A stretch of 34,759 bases of DNA, taken from Chloroflexota bacterium (GTDB lineage Bacteria > Chloroflexota > Anaerolineae > Aggregatilineales > Aggregatilineaceae). Numbering within the stretch: the first letter of the stretch is position 1; each line of letters begins with the position of its first letter. The notes beneath the pieces were generated by a model. It had not been told where the DNA came from, searched no databases, and saw only the letters and a program-made list of their open reading frames with translations. Location of the stretch: positions 1 through 34,759 of the forward strand of contig JAAYCM010000120.1 in NCBI GenBank assembly GCA_012729765.1. Reading direction: 5' to 3'. Below, one piece after another: positions 23,963-30,870 of the stretch. The position numbers and the translations under genes were made by a program.

Positions 23963-24796
23963 ATGAGTACACTGCTTCCCGGAGATTTTCCCAAAGTTGT
24001 GTTGAGCGCGCCCGACACTGCGCGGGCTGAAATCTACCTGCACGGTGGGCACATCACCTCGTGGCGCACACCCGACGGGCGCGAGCGCCTGTTCCTCAGC
24101 GAGAAATCGGAGTTCGGCCCTCACGCGGCGATTCGGGGCGGCGTGCCGGTCGTGTTCCCCCAGTTTGCCGGGTTGGGGCCGCTGCCCAAGCACGGCTTCG
24201 CGCGCACGATGTCCTGGAGCTATATCGGTGATCAGACCAACGACAACCGCACCGTGACGGCGCATTTTCGGTTGGACGATACCCCCACGACGCGCGCGAT
24301 CTGGGCGCGGCAGTTCCGGCTCGATCTCAAGGTGACGGTCGGCGGGCCGCAGCTCCGGATCGCGCTGCAAGTGACCAACTGTGATGCGCAGTCATTCGAG
24401 TTCGCGGCGGCGCTGCACACCTATTTTCGTGTGGGCGAGATCGAGCGGGTCACGGTCGAGGGGCTGGGCGGGCTGGCCTACCGCGAATTCGGCAGCGACG
24501 CGGTGCAGCCAGACGGCGTGCTGAGCATCGTCGGCGAAGTGGATCGCATCTACCGGGATGTGCCCGGCCCGGTGCGCCTGTACGACGACGATCAGACGCT
24601 CGAAGTGGTGGCCGAGGGATTTCCCGATATCGTGGTCTGGAATCCGGGGTTGGAGCGCGGCGCGACGCTGGCCGATCTGGAGCCGGAAGGCTACCGGCAC
24701 ATGTTGTGTATCGAGGCAGCGGCGATCGGCGAGCCGGTGGCGCTGGAGCCGGACGAATCCTGGCGCGGGGTGCAGCAGATCATGGTAGTTGGCTAA
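23963..24796 (+). CDS. Glucose-6-phosphate 1-epimerase-like (D-hexose-6-phosphate mutarotase)
   Basis: 277-aa galactose-mutarotase-fold protein of the YeaD branch, which interconverts anomers of hexose 6-phosphates. Landmarks are IYLHGGHITSW, the IRGGVPVVFPQFAGLG segment with R58, KHGFAR with H77, LHTYFRVG with H152, and VWNPG with the late glutamate E251 in LCIEAA. H77, H152 and E251 fit the catalytic positions of the family. The ATG at 23963 has AAGGA about 11 nt upstream; an in-frame start at 23909 would lie inside the MITE-like element. A strong terminator follows, so it is probably monocistronic. Confidence 0.9.
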   Translation: MSTLLPGDFPKVVLSAPDTARAEIYLHGGHITSWRTPDGRERLFLSEKSEFGPHAAIRGGVPVVFPQFAGLGPLPKHGFARTMSWSYIGDQTNDNRTVTAHFRLDDTPTTRAIWARQFRLDLKVTVGGPQLRIALQVTNCDAQSFEFAAALHTYFRVGEIERVTVEGLGGLAYREFGSDAVQPDGVLSIVGEVDRIYRDVPGPVRLYDDDQTLEVVAEGFPDIVVWNPGLERGATLADLEPEGYRHMLCIEAAAIGEPVALEPDESWRGVQQIMVVG

Positions 24797-24817
24797 CGCA
24801 GCGCGGCCAGAAAAGGA

Positions 24818-24867
24818 AGAGCCGTTTGTGGAGAGGGGGGGCACCACAAACGGCTCTGTTTTATTTT
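24818..24867 (+). terminator. Strong intrinsic terminator after the mutarotase gene
   Basis: A perfect 14-bp stem (24818-24831 with 24844-24857, 12-nt loop) followed by GTTTTATTTT, 21 nt after the stop. Confidence 0.92.
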
Positions 24868-25073
24868 GGCCTAACAACATCCTCGGCGACGCGCATCTCC
24901 GCAATGTCATTGGGCCTAAGCGCTTCAGTCGTTTACAACAAGCCACCTCTATCCCATTACATGAGCCACTGCATCCGATGGTTCTGAAACGCTTATGGAC
25001 AAGATGATAGACCGGGGAGCTTAATTGCGAGTGAGGATAAAATGAGAAACCGATTAGAAGAGCTGGTGATGGC
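24868..25073. other. Intergenic region between mutarotase and NYN genes
   Basis: No gene is supported. It contains a spaced inverted repeat, TAAGCGCTTCAG at 24917-24928 and CTGAAACGCTTA at 24984-24995 (11 of 12 positions pair, 55-nt loop), which could fold as an RNA. An 11-codon reading frame at 25042-25077 with GAGGA before its ATG overlaps the end of the opposite NYN gene and is not called. Confidence 0.35.
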
Positions 25074-25556
25074 CTAGCCATCTTTATCCTTGTCATCCGG
25101 CTCCGCGCCGAAGATGCGCAGCCAGCGCGCGACCTCGTCTGGAGAAACATGCGGATTCGGGTCGTCCTCGTCGGGTGTGTCGAGCGCGTCCAGCGCGGCG
25201 GCGAACGTGCCCGGCGCGAGAACCGCGATCTTGCGGCGGGCGGCAGCGGCGGTGATGGCGCGGTCGGCGGAGATCACAATCAGGCTGCCCGGATCGCGCA
25301 CCGCCCGAATACGCTCCAGGATGATCGCGTCGGCGGTCGTCCCACCGTGCGCAAAGACGACCCGCACGCTGGACGATGACAGCTCGCGCGACGGTCCACC
25401 CGGCAGCCCGGCGTCGAATACGACCGTGCAGCGCTTGCGCTTGCGCGCCATATAGCGTTTGAGACGTTCGACCAGCTTGGCCTCGTCGTGGGGATCGTCC
25501 AGGCGCAGATCGCGGATGTGGCCGATCAGGTTGTGACCATCGATCAGATACGGCAA
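25074..25556 (-). CDS. YacP-like NYN-domain RNase
   Basis: 160-aa PIN-like nuclease of the NYN/YacP (Rae1) family, implicated in ribosome-associated mRNA cleavage in other bacteria. The acidic active site is seen in YLIDGHNLIG (D6, N9), in the helix before CTVVFDAG, in VVFAHGGTTADAII and in LIVISADRAI. The C-terminus is acidic and contains SPDEVARWLRIF. The start is a TTG with AAGGA about 11 nt upstream; no ATG lies near. The gene follows the phosphodiesterase gene on the same strand but beyond a terminator-like hairpin. Function in this organism is inferred from the family only. Confidence 0.88.
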   Translation of the reverse strand: MPYLIDGHNLIGHIRDLRLDDPHDEAKLVERLKRYMARKRKRCTVVFDAGLPGGPSRELSSSSVRVVFAHGGTTADAIILERIRAVRDPGSLIVISADRAITAAAARRKIAVLAPGTFAAALDALDTPDEDDPNPHVSPDEVARWLRIFGAEPDDKDKDG

Positions 25557-25572
25557 AACGCGGGTCGTCCTT

Positions 25573-25598
25573 ACCTATAAAACGGGACCTATAAAACG
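25573..25598. repeat. Tandem 14-bp repeat in the phosphodiesterase-NYN spacer
   Basis: ACCTATAAAACG occurs twice (25573-25584 and 25587-25598), 14 bp apart. On the minus strand each copy gives a CGTTTTATAGG run, and the copies coincide with the U-rich part of the terminator. It may be a slippage duplication or a pair of -10-like elements (TTATAG). Confidence 0.5.
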
Positions 25599-25619
25599 AG
25601 CCGGCGCCCAGGCTGGCTC
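25593..25619 (-). terminator. Terminator of the phosphodiesterase gene
   Basis: Minus strand: a GAGCC/GGCTC stem (25619-25615 with 25602-25598, 12-nt loop with further GC pairing possible) runs into GTTTTAT, five nt past the stop. Confidence 0.6.
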
Positions 25620-25623
25620 CCTG

Positions 25624-26445
25624 CTATTCCGATCCGCCCGGCTCGAAGAGCGCCAGCAGCCGGTCGGGGTAATTCGTCGTCAGGCCGTCGATCCCGGCGG
25701 CCATCAGGCGTCGCGCCTCGTCGAGATCGTCCACCGTCCAGGCGGTCGCCTTCTGGCCCCGGCGGTGAATCTCCTCGATATTCGACGCGCCATACAGCGG
25801 GTAGTAGGCGTTGATTGTGTTGTAGATCACTTCCTCGTTGGTCGGCAGGCGGTTCCACCACAGCTCCGAGAGCGCGATCTCCGGCGCGAGCTGGTAGACG
25901 GTATGCAGCGCGGCGTGATAGAACGAGCGAATCTGCGAGCGCTGGACCAGATCATAGGCGCGGATCAGCTCGATCACCTGGGCTTCCATGCCGGGATAGC
26001 GCCAGGGGTCTTTCAGCTCGATGAACAGCAGCAGATCGGTCGTGGTGAGATAGTCGAACAGCGCGCGCAGCGTGGGCACGCGCACCCCGCGATACGCCTC
26101 ACCGAAAGTGCTCCCCGCGTCGAGCGCCTGAATCTCGTCCAGCGTCAGATCGGCCACCAATCCCTGCCCATCCGTCGTGCGCGCCACGTCTTCGTCGTGG
26201 AACACGATCAGATGCCCGTCTTTGGTGCGCTGGACATCAAACTCCACCCCGTCGATGTTCAGCGCGGCGGCGGCTTCGAACGCGGGCAGCGTGTTTTCGG
26301 GCGCGAGGCCCTGCGCGCCCCGGTGCCCAACGATGATCGGCCTGCGCTTCGAGACGCGTGAGGCGGGCATCGGCACAAGCTGAGCGAAGGGCGGGCGCTG
26401 GTCGGGCGGCAGCACGGGCGAGGTCTGTTCGGCCATACGGTTCAT
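25624..26445 (-). CDS. Glycerophosphodiester phosphodiesterase
   Basis: 273-aa TIM-barrel enzyme that releases an alcohol from glycerophosphodiesters to give glycerol 3-phosphate. The catalytic set is visible: H41-R42 in GHRGAQGLAPENT with E50, E68 and D70 in VEFDVQRTKDG, and H83 in VFHDEDV. The C-terminal TAWTVDDLDEARRL and GIDGLTTNYPDRL are typical. The first 35 residues are proline-rich and not a clear signal peptide, so it is probably cytoplasmic. The ATG at 26445 has AAGGA very close (2-3 nt); an ATG three codons later (26436) has better spacing and is a fair alternative. Confidence 0.92.
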   Translation of the reverse strand: MNRMAEQTSPVLPPDQRPPFAQLVPMPASRVSKRRPIIVGHRGAQGLAPENTLPAFEAAAALNIDGVEFDVQRTKDGHLIVFHDEDVARTTDGQGLVADLTLDEIQALDAGSTFGEAYRGVRVPTLRALFDYLTTTDLLLFIELKDPWRYPGMEAQVIELIRAYDLVQRSQIRSFYHAALHTVYQLAPEIALSELWWNRLPTNEEVIYNTINAYYPLYGASNIEEIHRRGQKATAWTVDDLDEARRLMAAGIDGLTTNYPDRLLALFEPGGSE

Positions 26446-26483
26446 TTCCTTCTCAAAGGGAGCGATCCACTATAGTTATAGTT

Positions 26484-26511
26484 ATTATAGGCGTCCGGCT
26501 GCCCCGGCCAA
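26484..26511 (-). promoter_or_regulatory. Candidate promoter of the phosphodiesterase gene
   Basis: Minus strand: perfect -10 TATAAT (26489-26484) with TTGGCC (26511-26506) 16 nt upstream. It lies in a short AT-rich patch with repeated TATAG units, 38 nt before the start. Confidence 0.6.
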
Positions 26512-26519
26512 ATGCCGCG

Positions 26520-27557
26520 TCACGGCGCGGCACGGCGATCCAGCACCAGATCGGCGACCATGGGCCGGTGATCGGATGTGCCCGACGACGACCAGCCGCG
26601 CGCTTCCTGCGGCACGAATGCCGCGCTGTGCCAGACGAAGTCGATACGGAAGGCGGGCGGCTCCGGCGCGTTGTCGAAGCCATAGGAAAAGCCCAGGCCC
26701 CGGCCTACCTGCGCGAAGGCGTCATCCAGCCGGTCATCCAGTTCGTTGTATTTGTCGCTGTAGGCCGCCGTATTGCAGTCGCACAGCAGCAGCACCGGCC
26801 CGGATTCCGGCTCCAGGTAATCCTGGATCAGCGCATCGAGCGCGGCGTTGCGTGCCGAATCGTCGTACTGCGGCGGCAGCAGATCATATTTCGCGGCGGG
26901 CAGGTGCACGACCAGCACGGTTACGGGCACGCCGTCCACATCCAGCGTGGCACGCAGCGCGGGCAGGCTGTCCGGCGTCAGTTGAAACACTTCCTCGTCG
27001 CGGACCGGATAGCGGCTCAGCAGGCCAATGCCCCGGTTAGCAGGCTGCTCCGGGTGCAGCACCAGCGCTTCGTAATCGTCCGCGAACGCCTGCTCGATGG
27101 CCTGGGCGTGTTCGGGGCCCAGCTCCTGCACCCCGGCAATATCCGCGTCGATCTCGGCCAAGACTTCGACGATCTCCGCCGGATCGGACCCCGGCGAATA
27201 GATATTGTAGGTGGCGGCGCGCACGGGAATTCCATCCGCAGGGGCGGGCGGCACATCGCGCGGGAGAAACTGCGGGCCATACAGCACGGCGAAAGCGGCG
27301 AGGATCGGCACCTGGAGCGCGATCAGCAGCCAGCGGTAGCGCGAGCCGAGCGCGGGCAGGATCAGCACCGCCGCGCCCAACGCCAGCCAGGGGATGACGT
27401 TGTTCAGCGCGGCGACGATAGCCAGGCGCTCGCCAACCGTGATGCGCGCCAGCAGGAACAGAATCGTCAGGATGCCGTAGAGCGCGGCCAGCAGCCGGAT
27501 GATCGCCGCCAGCCCGCCCCCGATCGCGCCGAGAATACCGCCCTGCTCATCGTCCAT
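26520..27557 (-). CDS. Membrane-anchored endonuclease/exonuclease/phosphatase (EEP) family protein
   Basis: 345-aa protein with three predicted membrane helices (about 20-40, 52-70 and 76-93) and a C-terminal EEP domain. Catalytic residues expected for this metal-dependent family are seen: N118 (ATYNIYS), E145 (GVQELGPEH), H218 (VVHLP), D260 and N262, D306 (RIDFVWH), and D329-H330 (TSDHRP). The usual GDFN motif reads C-D-C-N, keeping both functional residues. It is a paralogue of the protein at 28196-29236, with the same helices and domain order. Substrate could be phosphodiesters of nucleic acid, lipid or inositol type; none is proven. GGGAG lies 7 nt before the ATG. Confidence 0.88.
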   Translation of the reverse strand: MDDEQGGILGAIGGGLAAIIRLLAALYGILTILFLLARITVGERLAIVAALNNVIPWLALGAAVLILPALGSRYRWLLIALQVPILAAFAVLYGPQFLPRDVPPAPADGIPVRAATYNIYSPGSDPAEIVEVLAEIDADIAGVQELGPEHAQAIEQAFADDYEALVLHPEQPANRGIGLLSRYPVRDEEVFQLTPDSLPALRATLDVDGVPVTVLVVHLPAAKYDLLPPQYDDSARNAALDALIQDYLEPESGPVLLLCDCNTAAYSDKYNELDDRLDDAFAQVGRGLGFSYGFDNAPEPPAFRIDFVWHSAAFVPQEARGWSSSGTSDHRPMVADLVLDRRAAP

Positions 27558-27622
27558 GCTGGCTCCCTGCCTGCCCCGCCGCTGCGCGTTTCACTCACCT
27601 ACAGAATATAAACCGGCCAGCC

Positions 27623-28183
27623 TCAACCGAGGTAGACTTGCACGTGATCGCCGTCCTCGTCGTCGATCTCGACCGAGAGCGGTTCGCCGGGGGGCGTGTC
27701 CTTCACCATATCGAGCAGCGAGCGGGCCAGTTCCAGATTCTCGGCGGTCTCGTCGTCCACGAAGCGCCGCGCAAACCCGATTCCCCACGCAGCCATGCCG
27801 AACGGCAGCGGCAGACTGAAGGCGATCCGCCCGCCGTCCTGCTCCCGGATGCGCACATGCACCCAGCGGGCCGACCGGCTCCACCAGCCGAGCAGCGCGA
27901 CCGCTCCGGCGCTGACGAACGCGATCCAGCCGCAGAACACCAGCAGCGTCGCGGAGACGAGCGAGATGCACACGCCGCTCACGCCGAGCAGCAGCAGCCC
28001 CACGCCGAAGGGAATCTCCCAGTAGCGGCGGTAGGTCATCGGGGCCGGTGTGGCAGTCTGCGGTACGGCCTGGGACGCAGCCGGGGCTGCCGCCTCAAGC
28101 GCGGCCAGCAGCCGGTCGGCTTCTTCCGGCGAGATCGTCCCGGCCTGTACCATCTCCAAAACCCGACGCTGTTCCTCGTTCAC
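27623..28183 (-). CDS. SHOCT-like membrane protein
   Basis: 186-aa protein. Residues 5-30 (RRVLEMVQAGTISPEEADRL) form the short helical SHOCT/YvlB-N-terminal-like module common in membrane-associated stress proteins. An Ala/Pro linker follows, then two membrane helices at about 58-75 and 77-100. The C-terminal part is a cytoplasmic or extracellular domain with LPLPFGMAAWGIGFARRF and an acidic strand end (VEIDDEDGDHVQVYLG). The start is GTG with AAGGA about 9 nt upstream, 12 nt after the preceding EEP gene, and the second EEP gene follows 65 nt later, so the three probably form one operon. Function unknown. Confidence 0.82.
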   Translation of the reverse strand: MNEEQRRVLEMVQAGTISPEEADRLLAALEAAAPAASQAVPQTATPAPMTYRRYWEIPFGVGLLLLGVSGVCISLVSATLLVFCGWIAFVSAGAVALLGWWSRSARWVHVRIREQDGGRIAFSLPLPFGMAAWGIGFARRFVDDETAENLELARSLLDMVKDTPPGEPLSVEIDDEDGDHVQVYLG

Positions 28184-28195
28184 GTGCCGCGTTCC

Positions 28196-29236
28196 TTAAG
28201 GCGCCAGCGACAGAGTCGCCCGCACCGGCAGATGATCGGATGTGCCCGAATCATCCCACGAACGCGCGTCGTGCGCCACAAAATGATCGCTGTGCCAGAC
28301 GTAGTCGATGCGGATCAGCGGCGGCAGGCGCGTTCCCTTGGCGGGAAAAGTAAAGCCCATGCCCTGCCCGGCCTCGCGGAAGGAATCGGTGAGCAGCGGC
28401 CTCAGCGCGTGGTGGGAGTCGCTCTGGTCCGACATATTGAAATCGCCCAGCGCCAGCATCGGGCCGCTGACCACGCCGAAATAGCGCTCGCGCAGGATGC
28501 GAATCTCGATGTTGCGCCGCTGGTCGTTGTAGGTCAGCGGCGAGGCCACGTGGCGCGGCGGCGACGGGTGCACCACAAAGACGGTGGTCGGCACGCCCTC
28601 GATCTCGACGACGGCGCGCAGATGCAGCATCGAGTCGCGCAGCGTGCGGAACATCTCCTCTTCCCGCACGGGATAGCGGCTGAGCAGGCCCACGCCGTGC
28701 ACCGGCAGGCGCGGATACCACACCTGGTAGGGATACTCGTTGGCGAAGGCCGCGCCGATCTTCTCCGCGTGCTCCGGCCCGACTTCCTGCAAGCCCACGA
28801 TGTCGGCGTCCATCGCCGCGATCACCTCGATCACGCGCTCCGGGTCGGACGCGCGCGAGATGATATTGTAGGTCGCCGCCGAGAAGGTCGGCCCGGCAGC
28901 CTGGACTTCATCCGAGCGCGGCAGCAGCAGCCCGCCATAGATGATCAGAAACGTGGCAATGATCGGCGCTTGCAGCCCGATCAGCAGCCAGCGCCGCCGC
29001 GCCAGCAGGCTGATCGCTGCCAGCCCCAGCGCGCCCCACGCCATCCAGGGAATGAAGTTGTTGGCATAGGCCACCGCCCGCCAGCGCTCGCCGATCACGA
29101 TCCGCGCCAGCAAGAAGCTGATGGTCCCCAGGCCATAGAACACGATCCCGATCTGAACCAGATTCCAGGCGGCCATCACCAGGCCGCGCAGCCAGGCAGG
29201 CATACCGCGCACCGTGCGCGTTGTCTCGTCAGTCAT
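28196..29236 (-). CDS. Membrane-anchored EEP-family protein, paralogue of 26520-27557
   Basis: 346-aa protein with membrane helices at about 25-45, 60-78 and 82-104 and an EEP domain behind them. Active-site residues are N124 (ATYNIIS), E151 (GLQEVGPEH), H223 (VVHPS), D265 and N267 in the standard GDFN form, D311 (RIDYVWH) and D334-H335 (TSDHLP). It matches its paralogue along the whole length, including HSxxFV before the C-terminal motif. The ATG at 29236 has GAGGAT about 10 nt upstream; in-frame extension to 29401 would cross the promoter region. It is the first gene of the three-gene operon. Confidence 0.88.
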   Translation of the reverse strand: MTDETTRTVRGMPAWLRGLVMAAWNLVQIGIVFYGLGTISFLLARIVIGERWRAVAYANNFIPWMAWGALGLAAISLLARRRWLLIGLQAPIIATFLIIYGGLLLPRSDEVQAAGPTFSAATYNIISRASDPERVIEVIAAMDADIVGLQEVGPEHAEKIGAAFANEYPYQVWYPRLPVHGVGLLSRYPVREEEMFRTLRDSMLHLRAVVEIEGVPTTVFVVHPSPPRHVASPLTYNDQRRNIEIRILRERYFGVVSGPMLALGDFNMSDQSDSHHALRPLLTDSFREAGQGMGFTFPAKGTRLPPLIRIDYVWHSDHFVAHDARSWDDSGTSDHLPVRATLSLAP

Positions 29237-29274
29237 TACTCTTCTATCCTCATCCACTCTCACCCACTTCCCAA

Positions 29275-29280
29275 AGTATA
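29275..29280 (-). promoter_or_regulatory. Candidate -10 for the EEP operon
   Basis: Minus strand TATACT (29280-29275), 39 nt before the start at 29236. A TTGATG lies 19 nt upstream, slightly long for a -35. Confidence 0.4.
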
Positions 29281-29318
29281 CACACACCCGCCCCCGGATC
29301 ATCAACCTTCCGGCGCAA

Positions 29319-29347
29319 TTGCTCCACATGTCTGTGTATGTTAATAT
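29319..29347 (+). promoter_or_regulatory. Promoter of the LysM-LTD gene
   Basis: -35 TTGCTC (29319-29324), 17-nt spacer, -10 TAATAT (29342-29347), about 73 nt before the start at 29420. It is divergent from the EEP operon promoter. Confidence 0.6.
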
Positions 29348-29419
29348 GTCTGCGAGGCGTGGCCCGGCTGGTGGGCCGCCGCGATGCTGGGCAGATCTCA
29401 TCCCACGAGGTAGCAGGCT

Positions 29420-30415
29420 ATGAGCCGTCGGGTTCTGATTGGATTTATCATCCTGAACGTGATCGTGTCGCTGGCAGTGGCGGTGATCGTCATCACCTAT
29501 GACCGCAGCCGCCGCCCAGATGTGGAGCCGATCGAAGGGCCGACGCAGATCGTGATCCTGACCGCCACGCCGCAGCCCGGCAGCGACACCAGCCTCTCAC
29601 CGGCCTTCTACCAGTCCACCATCGACGCGCTGCAAGGCACGGTCAACGCCTACGCCCAGATTACCGCCGTCGTGGCGCTGCCCACCCAGGCCGAAGCCGG
29701 GATCGCGATCCCGGACGCCCCGACCCTACCCTCGCTCGATCCGGCGCTGCTGCCGCCGATCCCGACCGATCTGCCGCCCGGCCAGCCGAGCGCCACGCCC
29801 GCCGATGACGGGTGTCTTCAGCACACGGTCGAAAGCGGCGACACGATTATCGGGATCGCGCAGGAATACGGCGTCTTCCCCGGCGATATTCTGCTGGCGA
29901 ACGAGATGGACGAGAACGCGATTCTGAATATCGGTGACGTGCTGATCATCCCGACCGAGGGCTGCGCGGCGCTGTTCACGCCCACCCCGATCCCCTCGCC
30001 CAGCAATACGCCCTTCCCGCTGACGCGCGTCGTGCCGACCGTCACGCTCGCGCCGGCGTCCGCAGACGCCCAGGTGATCATCAGCACCGTCGTAAGCTGG
30101 GGCGATGTGAATAACGAGATGGTCGAGCTGCGCAACCAGGGCGGCGCGATCAACCTGCAAAGCTGGACGCTGACCGACGAGGACGGAAATACCTTCCGCT
30201 TCCCGGAATACCGGATGCAGCAGGAAAGCCTGGTGCGGGTGTACACGCGGCAGGGGTCCAACACGCCCGCCGCACTCTACTGGGGGCGCGATACGGCGGC
30301 CTGGTCCGAGGGCGAAATTATCACGCTGGCCGATGACGCCGGACAGGTGCAGGCGACTTTCCGGGTAGGGGGCGGCGCGGTGCCGTCGGCTGAAGACACC
30401 ACATCCCAGGGTTAG
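29420..30415 (+). CDS. Membrane-anchored LysM plus lamin-tail-domain (LTD) protein
   Basis: 331-aa predicted surface protein. A single N-terminal helix (residues 5-26) anchors it. A long Pro/Thr linker follows, then a LysM domain at about 133-178 (HTVESGDTIIGIAQEYGVFP, ANEMDENAILNIGDVLIIP) flanked by C132 and C182, which may form a disulfide. A second linker (TPTPIPSPSNTP) leads to a lamin-tail-like Ig domain at about 216-316 (VSWGDVNNEMVELRNQG, LQSWTLTDEDGNTFRFPEY). LysM binds N-acetylglucosamine polymers in other bacteria; LTD is common in secreted bacterial proteins. GAGGT lies 9 nt before the ATG. It may tie a protein to the cell wall or envelope. Confidence 0.88.
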   Translation: MSRRVLIGFIILNVIVSLAVAVIVITYDRSRRPDVEPIEGPTQIVILTATPQPGSDTSLSPAFYQSTIDALQGTVNAYAQITAVVALPTQAEAGIAIPDAPTLPSLDPALLPPIPTDLPPGQPSATPADDGCLQHTVESGDTIIGIAQEYGVFPGDILLANEMDENAILNIGDVLIIPTEGCAALFTPTPIPSPSNTPFPLTRVVPTVTLAPASADAQVIISTVVSWGDVNNEMVELRNQGGAINLQSWTLTDEDGNTFRFPEYRMQQESLVRVYTRQGSNTPAALYWGRDTAAWSEGEIITLADDAGQVQATFRVGGGAVPSAEDTTSQG

Positions 30416-30441
30416 GCTGCCCGGACAGCCTGACCCCCCCC

Positions 30442-30463
30442 TTGCCGGATGTGGCTCCGGCAA
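30442..30463. terminator. Hairpin between convergent LysM-LTD and tatA genes
   Basis: Perfect 8-bp stem (30442-30449 with 30456-30463, 6-nt loop) 26 nt past the LysM-LTD stop. It lacks a U-tract on either side, so it is a weak terminator candidate for both genes. Confidence 0.5.
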
Positions 30464-30515
30464 AGGGTTGGCTGCTCACCAGGAATATGGCGAAACGCGC
30501 TCGCTAACGGGCGTG

Positions 30516-30692
30516 TTATTTCTTGGCATCAGCGCCAGACTGGGTTTCCTCGTCCTCGCCCTTGAGGCCCTTGCGGAACTCACGGACTGCCGATCCCATT
30601 TCGCCGCCGACGCGGGCCACGCGCCCGATGCCGAACAGCAGGATCACCACGATGAGAATCAATACCAGCTCAGGGGTTCCCAGGCTGCCCAT
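30516..30692 (-). CDS. tatA: Twin-arginine translocase subunit TatA/TatE
   Basis: 58-aa membrane protein, too short for routine gene calls. It begins MGSLGTPELVLILIVVILLF, one transmembrane helix, followed by the hinge FGIGRVARVGGEMG and an amphipathic helix SAVREFRKGLKG, then an acidic-polar tail. The F-G hinge, G and the EMG-SAVREFRKG helix are hallmarks of TatA. AAGGAGA lies 7 nt before the ATG and a good promoter lies upstream, confirming it as a gene. TatA oligomers form the pore for folded twin-arginine proteins; tatC is not in the window. Confidence 0.93.
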   Translation of the reverse strand: MGSLGTPELVLILIVVILLFGIGRVARVGGEMGSAVREFRKGLKGEDEETQSGADAKK

Positions 30693-30740
30693 AATCTATT
30701 CTCCTTCAGTACTGCGCCTAACGATTAAGGTGCTGGCCCC

Positions 30741-30770
30741 ATTATACCAGGGTGTGTCCAGAAGCGTTAA
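30741..30770 (-). promoter_or_regulatory. Promoter of tatA
   Basis: Minus strand: -35 TTAACG (30770-30765), 18-nt spacer, perfect -10 TATAAT (30746-30741), about 50 nt before the tatA start. Confidence 0.65.
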
Positions 30771-30810
30771 GATTCGTCCGAGGCCCGCCCGCGTCACAAG
30801 CGTCAAGATT
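30762..30810 (+). repeat. Direct repeat between the divergent tatA and dnaX promoters
   Basis: AAGCGTTAAGATT (30762-30774) and AAGCGTCAAGATT (30798-30810) differ at one base and start 36 bp apart. The first covers the tatA -35 and the second touches the dnaX -35 candidate, so they could be binding sites for a shared regulator. Confidence 0.45.
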
Positions 30811-30838
30811 GGCGATCACCCCGTGAACTTGTTACACT
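30809..30838 (+). promoter_or_regulatory. Candidate promoter of dnaX
   Basis: -35 TTGGCG (30809-30814), 18-nt spacer, -10 TACACT (30833-30838), about 32 nt before the TTG start at 30871. Confidence 0.5.
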
Positions 30839-30870
30839 AACCGCACGATTTTTCGGGAGGAGGCCCTATC

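Noticed and set aside
25042..25077. 11-codon reading frame with a Shine-Dalgarno-like GAGGA
   Set aside because: Very short, overlaps the end of the convergent NYN gene, and has nothing downstream that it could regulate.
27638..29344. 568-codon open frame on the plus strand opposite the EEP/SHOCT genes
   Set aside because: Spans three well-supported genes on the other strand and has no recognisable domain.
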